64,000 nucleotides of DNA from Verrucomicrobiales bacterium (GTDB lineage: Bacteria > Verrucomicrobiota > Verrucomicrobiia > Limisphaerales > J093): NCBI GenBank assembly GCA_015075445.1, contig JABTUJ010000038.1, positions 41,218-105,217 of the forward strand. Direction: 5' to 3'. Made by a program: the position numbers and the translations under genes. Each line of letters opens with the position of its first letter. The stretch's first letter is position 1. Shown here in pieces: positions 26,010-32,684 of the stretch. The notes below the pieces were generated by a model that was given only the letters and a program-made list of their open reading frames with translations, ran no database searches and was not told where the DNA came from.

Positions 26010-26570
26010 CTAGGCGGTTTGGGCGAACGTGGCGGCGAACGCCCGGCGCGCGCGATGTAGCTTGCCGCGGATGGCGTCGGCGGTCTGCGCGGTGAGTTCG
26101 GCCACTTCCTGGTAGCTCAGTTGTTCGTCCGCGACCAGCAGCAGCAGCTCGCGGTATTCCGGCGGCAACCGGTCGAGGGTTAGCTGGATGCGCTGCCCCA
26201 GTTCCTTGGTCTCGAGCACGCGCAACGGACTGTCGGCCGGGCTGGCCGACCGTTCCCAGACCGCCTCGTCCGCGTTGCTGATCATCGTCCGGGAATTCCA
26301 GGACTGCAGCAGGTTGCGGCAATGGTTGATGGCAATGCGATACAGCCAGGTCCGCACGGCCGCCTCCCCGCGGAATTCGTCGTACTTGCGCCAGGCCTTC
26401 AGGAACACGTCGTGCGTCGCGTCCTCCGCCTGCGTCGGATCGCCCAACATGCGCAGGGCGAGATAATAGATGACTTGCGCGTGCACCGCGTACACCTGTC
26501 CGAACCCGCTCGCCTCCCACGCCGCCAGGGCGTCGGGCGCGAACAACTCGGGCTGGCCGGACTCGCTCAT
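26010..26570 (-). CDS. ECF-type RNA polymerase sigma factor
   Basis: A 186-residue sigma-70 family protein. Region 2: A-L-R-M-L-G-D-P-T-Q-A-E-D-A-T-H-D-V-F-L-K-A-W and R-T-W-L-Y-R-I-A-I-N-H-C-R-N (residues ~40-90). Region 4: L-D-R-L-P-P-E-Y-R-E-L-L-L-L followed by the helix-turn-helix L-S-Y-Q-E-V-A-E-L-T...A-I-R-G-K-L-H-R-A-R (~130-175). Directs transcription of a set of target genes, possibly including its own operon. The ATG at 26570 faces a heptameric repeat array that lies between it and a prepilin-like gene upstream. First gene of the sigma / small protein / AAA operon. Confidence 0.9.
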   Translation of the reverse strand: MSESGQPELFAPDALAAWEASGFGQVYAVHAQVIYYLALRMLGDPTQAEDATHDVFLKAWRKYDEFRGEAAVRTWLYRIAINHCRNLLQSWNSRTMISNADEAVWERSASPADSPLRVLETKELGQRIQLTLDRLPPEYRELLLLVADEQLSYQEVAELTAQTADAIRGKLHRARRAFAATFAQTA

Positions 26571-26659
26571 CGTGCTGTTACTATGCCGTGATGCCTGCCC
26601 GACCTTGCCGCGTCGCCCCGAGAGACTTGGTCACGACCCCGTCGCTCCACCCCTCACCC

Positions 26660-26771
26660 TTCGCCCTTCGCGCTTCCAACTTCGAACTTCGTCTTTCGAA
26701 CTTCGGACTTCGTCCTTCGCCCTTCGAACTTCGTCCTTCGCCCTTCGAACTTCGTCCTTCGCCCTTCGAAC
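26660..26771. repeat. heptameric tandem repeat array (TTCGNNC x 16)
   Basis: Sixteen contiguous 7-base units of the form TTCGNNC, with only small departures (TTCCAAC once, TTCGTCT once). The last nine form three copies of a 21-base super-unit, TTCGTCC-TTCGCCC-TTCGAAC. The array ends exactly at the stop codon of the third prepilin-like gene, which lies in a degenerate seventeenth unit, and occupies most of the space upstream of the sigma factor gene. Confidence 0.95.
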
Positions 26772-26772
26772 T

Positions 26773-27582
26773 TCACTTCCTCCGGCTGGCGCGCTCGTTG
26801 ATCCACGCGGTGTCCCGCGGTGCCTGGCGGACACCCGCCACCCCTTTTTGGATGGTTTGCGGATCCACCCACTTGCGGATCTCCGCGTGGCCGTCGGCGA
26901 AGCTCAGACCGCTCGCCTCATGGTGGTAGAGGGCCGGCAGATTCCCCCACTCGGGCGGACGATCCACCAGGACGAGCAGGTAACCGTCGTCGAGGCTCTC
27001 CTCGCGCTCGTCAATGAACACGAACTGGGTCGAGGGCGATTGGATATCCGACATCTTGCGATACGTCCACCACTGTCGGTCGATGATCGCCGTGTGCCAA
27101 CTATTGCCGTTCATGCAGCCGTTCATCGAGATGCTCCGCGTCCGCGGGTACTTCTTGCCGCCAATCGTCACCATGAACTTGTCGGCCGGACACTTGTAGA
27201 TGGCGATGGACTGGTTGTAGGGATAGAGCTTGCCGCGCGGGGGCATGAGCAGGTTGATGTTCGTCCAGCTCGAGGGGTTCACGGGACCGGCGGTCGTGTG
27301 CAGCCACCCGCCCACCCAGCCGGTGCCGTCGCCGTCGCCGTTCTCGACGAGTGCGTCCCGATGATCATCGGCGTACATCATCCAGGCCAGGCCGAGCTGG
27401 CGGCCGTTGTTGATGCACCCCACGCTGTGGGCCTTGGACTTGGCCCGGGCCAGCGCCGGGAGCAACATCCCCGCCAGGATGGCGATGATGGCGATCACGA
27501 CCAGCAGTTCGATGAGCGTAAATCCGGCTCCGCCCCCCTTACCGGCCGCTCCGGGGAAGCGTTTCTTTGTCAGCGTGTTCAT
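26773..27582 (-). CDS. prepilin-like protein with type IV pilin N-terminal methylation motif
   Basis: Third paralogue in the window (269 residues). The leader is longer and basic (M-N-T-L-T-K-K-R-F-P), ending G-A-G before F-T-L-I-E-L-L-V-V-I-A-I-I-A-I-L-A. It shares Y-K-C-P-A-D, R-S-I-S-M-N-G, F-I-D-E-R-E-E-S-L-D-D-G and F-A-D-G-H-A-E-I-R-K-W with the genes at 8627 and 9622. Role inferred only from the leader: processing by a prepilin peptidase and assembly into or passage through a type II/IV pilus-like system, none of whose core genes are in this window. The stop codon abuts the heptameric repeat array. Confidence 0.85.
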   Translation of the reverse strand: MNTLTKKRFPGAAGKGGGAGFTLIELLVVIAIIAILAGMLLPALARAKSKAHSVGCINNGRQLGLAWMMYADDHRDALVENGDGDGTGWVGGWLHTTAGPVNPSSWTNINLLMPPRGKLYPYNQSIAIYKCPADKFMVTIGGKKYPRTRSISMNGCMNGNSWHTAIIDRQWWTYRKMSDIQSPSTQFVFIDEREESLDDGYLLVLVDRPPEWGNLPALYHHEASGLSFADGHAEIRKWVDPQTIQKGVAGVRQAPRDTAWINERASRRK

Positions 27583-27671
27583 AGGTGATGCAGCCCCACC
27601 AATAAGCCCCGGCCGCCACGGTGTCCAGCGCCGAAGCGGGGCTGGGTTGACTTCGCCGGCGTCTGCACCGG

Positions 27672-27899
27672 CTACGAGTCCGCCCGGGTCGGCTCATGCA
27701 CTTCCGCCCGTGCGATCAATGCCACGTCCAGAAGGTCGAGGGCGTCATCGTCCTTGTGCATCACCACCAACGTCCGGCCCCGCGGGGTCAGCGTGGCGAA
27801 CTCTGGGTGTGGCACATGAAAGGCCTGCCCTTCCACGTACACGGTGAAGGGTCGAAACGCCGACCCTCGTAGAAGCTGGCGGATCTCATCGCTCGTCAT
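27672..27899 (-). CDS. small hypothetical protein
   Basis: A 75-residue protein: M-T-S-D-E-I-R-Q-L-L-R, then F-R-P-F-T-V-Y-V-E-G-Q-A-F-H-V-P-H-P-E-F and R-G-R-T-L-V-V-M-H-K-D-D-D-A-L-D-L-L-D-V-A-L-I. The pattern (short helix, F-x-P-F-x-V, H-P-(E/D)-F, then a V-V strand and acidic end) is common among small uncharacterised proteins of Planctomycetota and Verrucomicrobiota. Function unknown. ATG at 27899; a GTG one codon upstream is possible. No clear operon partner. Confidence 0.65.
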   Translation of the reverse strand: MTSDEIRQLLRGSAFRPFTVYVEGQAFHVPHPEFATLTPRGRTLVVMHKDDDALDLLDVALIARAEVHEPTRADS

Positions 27900-27969
27900 C
27901 ACCCCTGTTTACCGCAGATCGCAGGCCGGCTCAAGCACCTTGGCGTGGCCAGCTTGGCGTGGCCTCGCC

Positions 27970-28995
27970 TCACGGCCGGTGCTGGTGCGCGTAATCGGCC
28001 AGCGCCCGCAGGTTGGCCTCGGGGGTGCCCCGCGGCACCTCGCAGCCCGCCCCCACGATATAGCGCGGTCCCGCCGGCCGATGGCACTCGGCGACTGCCG
28101 CCGTGACCACCTCAGGGGTGCCGCCCTTGAGCACCTGCACCGGATGCAGGTTCCCCAGGAGCACCTGCTGCGGCCCCATCGCGGCACGCGCCTCGCCCAG
28201 GGGTGAAGGGTAATCGAGGTCCACGATGTCACACCCCAGCCGCCCCATGCCCGCCAGGATCGGCCGCGTGTTGCCGCAGATGTGGAGTCGCACCTTCGTG
28301 CCCAACGCGTGTAACCCTTCCACCAGCTTCTTCTCGTACGGCCAGACAAACTCCTCGTAAAGCTGCGGGCCGACCAGCGACGCCGCCGCATCCCCCACCC
28401 CCATCAGATCAATGCCCGCCTCGACCTGCGCCCGCGCAAACCGCAGTTCCATCGCAATCACGAACTCGAACAGGTCCCGCACAAACGCCGGGTCGTCGAA
28501 GAAGTCCGTCATGAGCGTGTTGATCCCGCGCAGGTCGGCCGCCTCCGCCACCGGACCTTCCACCCACCCCTCGATCAGCTTCTCACCCTTCACCCGCTCT
28601 TTCAGCAACGCCACGCCTTGCACCCGATCCGTCATCCGGCCGCCCCCCAGCGGATCCGGCGGCCGCAGCCTCGCCAGGTCCGTCTTGTCCGCCAGTCGCG
28701 CCTCATGTTCCACCAGCGCCGGCGGTTGGTCCTCGAAATACTGCACCTTCGCCCCGCAGTCCGCCGCCTCGCGGGCTGGGTCCGAGATCACGGAGACGTA
28801 GTCGAAGCCGAACTTCTCCGCGACCCGAAGCTGCGCCTCGACCAACACCCGATGGTCGCGGGCGTAATCGCCGTACCGACCGCCGATCTGGTCCACGGCA
28901 TACATCATGGTGATGGGCATCAGGGGCAGCCGATCCACCGGCTGACCTGCCAGGTGTGCCAGGACGCGTTCGCGCCCGGTGAGATTCGTCGTCAT
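27970..28995 (-). CDS. uroporphyrinogen decarboxylase family protein (methyltransferase-like)
   Basis: A 341-residue TIM-barrel protein of the UroD superfamily. Seen: R-E-R-V-L-A-H-L-A-G-Q-P-V-D-R-L-P near the N-terminus, W-V-E-G-P-V-A-E-A-A-D-L-R-G (~150), G-I-D-L-M-G-V-G-D-A-A-A-S-L-V (~200), L-H-I-C-G-N-T (~250) with a potential zinc-binding His/Cys, and L-L-G-N-L-H-P-V near 290. The H-x-C-G-N motif points to the corrinoid-dependent methyltransferase-like branch (MtaA/CmuA type) rather than true haem-biosynthetic HemE. Substrate unknown. ATG at 28995; the open frame extends further upstream without similarity. Confidence 0.8.
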   Translation of the reverse strand: MTTNLTGRERVLAHLAGQPVDRLPLMPITMMYAVDQIGGRYGDYARDHRVLVEAQLRVAEKFGFDYVSVISDPAREAADCGAKVQYFEDQPPALVEHEARLADKTDLARLRPPDPLGGGRMTDRVQGVALLKERVKGEKLIEGWVEGPVAEAADLRGINTLMTDFFDDPAFVRDLFEFVIAMELRFARAQVEAGIDLMGVGDAAASLVGPQLYEEFVWPYEKKLVEGLHALGTKVRLHICGNTRPILAGMGRLGCDIVDLDYPSPLGEARAAMGPQQVLLGNLHPVQVLKGGTPEVVTAAVAECHRPAGPRYIVGAGCEVPRGTPEANLRALADYAHQHRP

Positions 28996-29334
28996 GCCGC
29001 CAGCCAAGCCACCGCGCGTCCGCCGCGCGTTGACCGGCGTCAAATACCCGAACACCCGCTCCGTGAACCCGTCCTTCCGGAGCCAAACAGGGGTCACCGG
29101 ACGGGAACCCGGAGACCTGGTGGCACAACCGGGTAGCTCGCGAGACGAGCTTCCGGCTCACGGCGGCGCAGCAGGCGACCCCGCAGAACCCTGCCTCCCC
29201 GGTCACAGTACTTTTGGCGCAATTCGCGCTATTCGGCGGGGTGGCAGGCGTGTCACATCCACCTTGAGCTGCCTCGGCCGTCCGAATAGTCTTCTGCGGC
29301 ACGCCGTAGCACACACTGACCAGGAGACCCAGCC
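28996..29334. other. intergenic region, nothing recognised
   Basis: About 340 bases between divergent genes (UroD-family leftward, Myb-like rightward). The only clear signal is an AGGAG ribosome binding site just before 29335. No RNA gene or repeat was recognised. Confidence 0.4.
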
Positions 29335-29790
29335 ATGCCACACGCAACTTCATGGACGGCCGTCGAAGAGCAGTTGCTGGGCACGATGAGCGACCAGGAC
29401 CTGGCGCAACGCCTGGGTCGCTCCGTGCGGGCCGTCGCCCTCCGCCGGTTTCAGCGGCACCTTCCCAAGTTCCAGTCCCGACGACGGCCCTGGACGGCCG
29501 CAGAGGTGGAACTGCTGGGCACGATGTCCGACCGCAAGTTCGCGCGGAAATTCAAGCGCAGCGTCCGCAGTGTCATCGTGAAGCGGTGCGAGAAAGGCAT
29601 TCCCCTCGTCCATCGTCAGATGCACCGTTGGACGGCAGCCGATGACCAATTGCTCGGCGCACGGCCAGATTCACAGATTGCGCTGTTGCTCGGGCTGAGC
29701 CATTTGGCGGTCAGCCGTCACCGCCAACGGCTGGGCATCCCGGCCCGTCGTCGAGCTCGGGGAGCGGGAACGTCCCCTGGGCGCAGGTGA
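29335..29790 (+). CDS. triple Myb/SANT-like DNA-binding protein
   Basis: A 151-residue basic protein made almost wholly of three ~48-residue helix-turn-helix repeats. Each begins with W-T-A-(V/A)-(E/D) and L-L-G, followed by a turn, A-x-x-L/F, R-S or L-S-x-x-A-V and a basic recognition helix ending I-P or L-P: residues ~7-45, ~52-93 and ~101-139. The first two repeats share L-L-G-T-M-S-D. The spacing and tryptophan resemble Myb/SANT-type modules. Such small tandem-repeat proteins are probably DNA-binding, but targets are unknown. The tail is Arg-rich. Start ATG has an AGGAG about 8 bases upstream. Not in an operon. Confidence 0.65.
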   Translation: MPHATSWTAVEEQLLGTMSDQDLAQRLGRSVRAVALRRFQRHLPKFQSRRRPWTAAEVELLGTMSDRKFARKFKRSVRSVIVKRCEKGIPLVHRQMHRWTAADDQLLGARPDSQIALLLGLSHLAVSRHRQRLGIPARRRARGAGTSPGRR

Positions 29791-29874
29791 CCGCGTGTCG
29801 ATCGGGCCGAACAGACTCGGGAGATCCCAGCCAATTCCAGACCCGGTTCGCAGAAAGGGCCCAGCCCACGTCGC

Positions 29875-30040
29875 TCATTGTCCCTTGGCCCGGTAGAACC
29901 GATGGGGTTTGCCCACGGCGCCGGGGTCCAAAACCACCGGCCGGTGCTGGTCGGTGGCCACCACGCCCAGCGAGGTCCAGGTCTGGAGGTCATCGGAGAC
30001 CAGCAAGGAATCACTGTCCGCCAACTGCTGCCCATCATTT
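29875..30040 (-). pseudogene. C-terminal remnant of a secreted protein
   Basis: About 53 codons on the minus strand ending at a TGA (29875-29877): S-L-L-V-S-D-D-L-Q-T-W-T-S-L-G-V-V-A-T, then V-V-L-D-P and H-R-F-Y-R-A-K-G-Q. This is the short beta-rich module found at the very C-terminus of many verrucomicrobial exported proteins (x-S-x-D-L-x-x-W-x-x-L...R-F-Y-R). There is no start codon, signal peptide or upstream domain; the frame runs into the 3' end of the M48 gene in another frame. A left-over tail of a deleted gene. Confidence 0.65.
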
Positions 30041-30661
30041 GCCGGAGCGGTCTGGCGGTAATCCGAAGACGAGATGGTCTTTGGCCTTGTCTGCTAGCGC
30101 GACCTTGCGTGTCTGCCAATCAGGCAGGGCGCGTTCGAGAGCGGCCCAGAAAGCCGGACCGTGGTGCCCTTCGCGCAGGTGAACGAGTTCATGAGCGATG
30201 ACATAGTCCGCCAAGCGGACGGGCAACTGGAGCAGCCTCCAGTTGAAATAGACGACCCCGTTCCGACCGCATGAGCCCCAACGAAAGCCCAAGTCACGCA
30301 CTTCCACACGGCTGGGTTTGCTGGCGGTGCGGGCCGAAAGAGCCTCAACCCGTCGCTTCAGCCAGTCTGTCCCGGTGGAGACATACCAATGGCGGAAATG
30401 CGGCTCGGCGGGCCGCGCGTCACGCCGCAAGGTGAACCGGGTGCCATCGAACTGGAGCGGTTGCGCCTGCCGCTCCACCAGCTTGAGCCGGTAACGCCGG
30501 CCAAGATAAGAGAACGCTTCGCCGGAAACGTATTCGGGCCCGCGCATCCTGGGTGCGGCTTCCTCCTTGAGCGCCAACTTGCGATGCACCCAGAGCAGTT
30601 TCTTGCCGACCCAGCGGGTAAGTTCGTCGGCAGAGGTTCCGCCGTTCCCGGTCGCCATCAT
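30035..30661 (-). CDS. M48-like (YgjP/DUF45) metallopeptidase
   Basis: A 208-residue zinc peptidase-like protein. The active-site motif H-E-L-V-H-L-R-E-G-H-H-G-P-A-F-W (HExxH plus third ligand, residues ~157-172) is complete, preceded by R-W-G-S-C-G-R-N-G-V-V-Y-F-N-W-R-L, the usual YgjP-family segment. Genes of this family often sit in type I restriction-modification loci; here it closes an operon headed by an hsdR remnant. ATG at 30661 overlaps the PIN gene stop (ATGA), indicating coupling. Role, perhaps processing of a defence component, is inference. Confidence 0.85.
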   Translation of the reverse strand: MMATGNGGTSADELTRWVGKKLLWVHRKLALKEEAAPRMRGPEYVSGEAFSYLGRRYRLKLVERQAQPLQFDGTRFTLRRDARPAEPHFRHWYVSTGTDWLKRRVEALSARTASKPSRVEVRDLGFRWGSCGRNGVVYFNWRLLQLPVRLADYVIAHELVHLREGHHGPAFWAALERALPDWQTRKVALADKAKDHLVFGLPPDRSGK

Positions 30662-31242
30662 ATCGGGCAGTCCGCACCGAAGTGTTTCCGGAACACCTGC
30701 CGCAACCTCCCGCGAGGCATGGGGAGATCGTTCTCGTAATCCCAATACTCCAGAATCTCGGTCACCTTCTCCATGTCAATCCGCCCGGCCGTCTCCAGGA
30801 CCCGGAGCAGCTTGATGGTGCTCCAGCATTCAATGCCGTTCGCGTCCGCCACGCGAATCATGCCGGAGTCGTCGGTGATCACGGGGATGTCTTTGACGAA
30901 CCCAACCGCCAGTGCCCTCAGGTCCTCGCGGGAGAGGTTGATCTCATGCTCGTCGGCATACGCCAGGAGGAAGCTGAAGGCATTCAATGCCCTCGTGCGG
31001 TCCTCGCCCCGCAGTTCAAAGCGCTTGGCCTTCCGGTCGTTGCGATACTCCGCGTGGCTGACCCATTCAAACTTGTGCCGCACCCGGAAGTTGCTGGCGT
31101 ATTCGTCATCCAACTCTGCCAGTACATGGAGCGAGTACGGCGGCGGCGGGCCAAAGGACCGCTGCAACAGCGGTCGAATCGAGTTGCCCAGCCGGAAATA
31201 CGCGTTGCTGTCGAGCAAGACGTCCTGGCTGGGCGCGCTCAT
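30658..31242 (-). CDS. PIN-domain-like protein (DUF4411-type)
   Basis: A 194-residue protein beginning D-V-L-L-D-S-N-A-Y-F-R-L (first acidic site of the PIN nuclease fold, residue ~10) with further conserved acids in E-D-L-R-A-L-A-V (~105) and V-I-T-D-D-S-G (~120). Probably an RNase-like toxin or effector. It overlaps the XRE/ImmA gene by four bases at its start and the M48 gene by four at its end. PIN genes beside XRE-ImmA genes are a recurring toxin-antitoxin-like pairing; the DUF4411 assignment is by resemblance and is not certain. Confidence 0.75.
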   Translation of the reverse strand: MSAPSQDVLLDSNAYFRLGNSIRPLLQRSFGPPPPYSLHVLAELDDEYASNFRVRHKFEWVSHAEYRNDRKAKRFELRGEDRTRALNAFSFLLAYADEHEINLSREDLRALAVGFVKDIPVITDDSGMIRVADANGIECWSTIKLLRVLETAGRIDMEKVTEILEYWDYENDLPMPRGRLRQVFRKHFGADCPI

Positions 31243-32420
31243 TTCGCCAGTTCCCCCGACAGGGCCTTGGCGTCGGCCAGGGAAACCCCGAGCACGCGAT
31301 GAATGAAATGCTCCGATCCCGTTTCCTGCCTGCAGAAACCCGCCAACGCTTCGAAGAACGGGCTGCCAAAGGCCGAACGCGCGACCGCGATATAGGCTGC
31401 GGGTTCGGGCGGCAGCTCGTGGAACAGCGTTTGGGAAACGGTCTTGCAGCCCTTGACGAAGTTCGTCACTGACCCCATGAACCCGCTTTTCTGCCCGAAA
31501 TCTGTCTTCGGCCGACCGTGCGCCGCCTCGTATCTCTCGACCGCGCGGCCGATGGTATAGGGCGAAATGACGTGCTTGCGCGCATCGGTGCGGATGCGGG
31601 TGATGCGGGCACCCACGCCGGACACGCTCTGCAAAGTCGCGCTCAACCTGGCGGCATAAGGCTGTGGGAACAACAAGGCCTCGGCGAAACTGTCGGCAAA
31701 GTCCTCCCCGGCATCGTTGGCCAGCTCGGGCGCGAGCGAGTGGCCCAGTTCATGGGCCATCCAGAACTTGAAATCCACAATGTTGCTGTCCAGGTTCACG
31801 AACACCCAGGTTGTCTGAGAATCCGGCAGATGGATGTTCAGGGCGTTGCCGTGATGCTCACGCGCGCCCCACAGCACCGGCACAAGGACGGCATGGAGCT
31901 GGTTGAATTTGTTGATGAGGTCCGTGAACTCGATGACTTCCTTCTCCTCCAGCCCCATCTCCCGGCGCACCTGCGCGGCCACCTCCTGAACGTAGGCGTA
32001 ATCGTCCGTTGGATCCTTGAGTGTCGGCGGGTGGGTCAGTTCCTGCCGGGGTAGGTACCTCACCAGTCGCTTGAGCCATTCGCCCGTTTCCCGGGCGTTG
32101 TCAAGGTGTTCGTCCCGGGTCTTGCGATGCGACTTCTTCCGGAACGACACTACCGGCACGGCGACAGCGGGCGGGAGCGTGACCAACTGCTCGAAGGCCA
32201 GCCCCAGCAGCATCCCCAGGCGGAGTAGCTTGTCCGGCTGCGGGAACGATTCTCCGGTTACCCATTTCGAAACCGCCTCGCGCGACACTTTCAGTTTTTC
32301 GGCCACTCCAGATTGGTTGAGGCCGGCCTTGATGAGGGCATCCTGAAGGACGGAACGGTTGAGGGCCTTTTGCACGCCGGCAAACTGCTCGAAAGCGGGA
32401 GGCGTGTCAACTTGTGTCAA
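31239..32420 (-). CDS. XRE HTH / ImmA-IrrE metallopeptidase
   Basis: A 393-residue two-domain protein. N-terminal HTH: L-I-K-A-G-L-N-Q-S-G-V-A-E-K-L-K-V-S-R-E (residues ~31-50) followed by W-V-T-G-E-S-F-P. The middle holds an ImmA/IrrE (DUF955) zinc peptidase with F-W-M-A-H-E-L-G-H-S (HExxH, ~217) and downstream E-D-F-A-D-S-F-A-E. Such proteins cleave or sense repressors and act as antitoxin-like regulators. Its start is a TTG at 32420 that lies inside the tail of the hsdR remnant, so truncation of hsdR may have set the present start; other starts are possible. Downstream genes overlap by four bases. Confidence 0.85.
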   Translation of the reverse strand: MTQVDTPPAFEQFAGVQKALNRSVLQDALIKAGLNQSGVAEKLKVSREAVSKWVTGESFPQPDKLLRLGMLLGLAFEQLVTLPPAVAVPVVSFRKKSHRKTRDEHLDNARETGEWLKRLVRYLPRQELTHPPTLKDPTDDYAYVQEVAAQVRREMGLEEKEVIEFTDLINKFNQLHAVLVPVLWGAREHHGNALNIHLPDSQTTWVFVNLDSNIVDFKFWMAHELGHSLAPELANDAGEDFADSFAEALLFPQPYAARLSATLQSVSGVGARITRIRTDARKHVISPYTIGRAVERYEAAHGRPKTDFGQKSGFMGSVTNFVKGCKTVSQTLFHELPPEPAAYIAVARSAFGSPFFEALAGFCRQETGSEHFIHRVLGVSLADAKALSGELAK

Positions 32421-32607
32421 CCGGCCACTCCGCCGACGCGTCGAGCCGGCCTTTGAGTGATACCTCGCGGAAGTTGGCGCGCTTGGTCAATTCGGGCACG
32501 TCGCTATCGCCCTCGATCCATTGCCAGCCCATCGCCTTGAGCTGCTCACAGAACGGGCGCTCGACCAGGTCGTAGTCCCATTTGGGTTTTGCTCGTGGCC
32601 GATTCAT
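32407..32607 (-). pseudogene. hsdR: 5' remnant of type I restriction endonuclease subunit R
   Basis: Sixty-six codons beginning M-N-R-P-R-A-K-P-K-W-D-Y-D-L-V-E-R-P-F-C and continuing L-K-A-M-G-W-Q-W-I-E-G-D, then F-R-E-V-S-L-K-G-R-L before an unrelated short tail and stop. This is the N-terminal beginning of a type I restriction HsdR protein (normally close to a thousand residues); the nuclease, helicase and C-terminal domains are missing. Its ATG overlaps the stop of the upstream remnant (ATGA), so the start is original. hsdM and hsdS are absent from the window. Confidence 0.75.
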
Positions 32608-32684
32608 TTCAGGACGTAGCGCCCGGTCTTCAACGTGCCCACCCGTTTCACCAACCCAGCTTTCACCAGCGGTCGCAGCAAGAA
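32604..32684 (-). pseudogene. 3' remnant of the gene once upstream of hsdR
   Basis: About 26 codons, L-L-R-P-L-V-K-A-G-L-V-K-R-V-G-T-L-K-T-G, then R-Y-V-L-K and TGA. This resembles the winged-helix C-terminus of ATP-binding regulator proteins (AlbA_2-type) that occur in restriction-modification operons. The reading frame is cut at 32685 exactly where the RAYT element's terminal repeat begins, and the rest is not found on the other side of the element, which is the end of comEC. Overlap with the hsdR ATG shows the two were one operon. Confidence 0.6.

Noticed and set aside
26660..26771. Possible CRISPR array
   Set aside because: Units are only 7 bases and contiguous with no unique spacers; no cas genes.
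27970..28995. hemE (haem biosynthesis)
   Set aside because: The H-I-C-G-N segment and overall divergence fit the methyltransferase-like branch of the UroD family better than true uroporphyrinogen decarboxylase.
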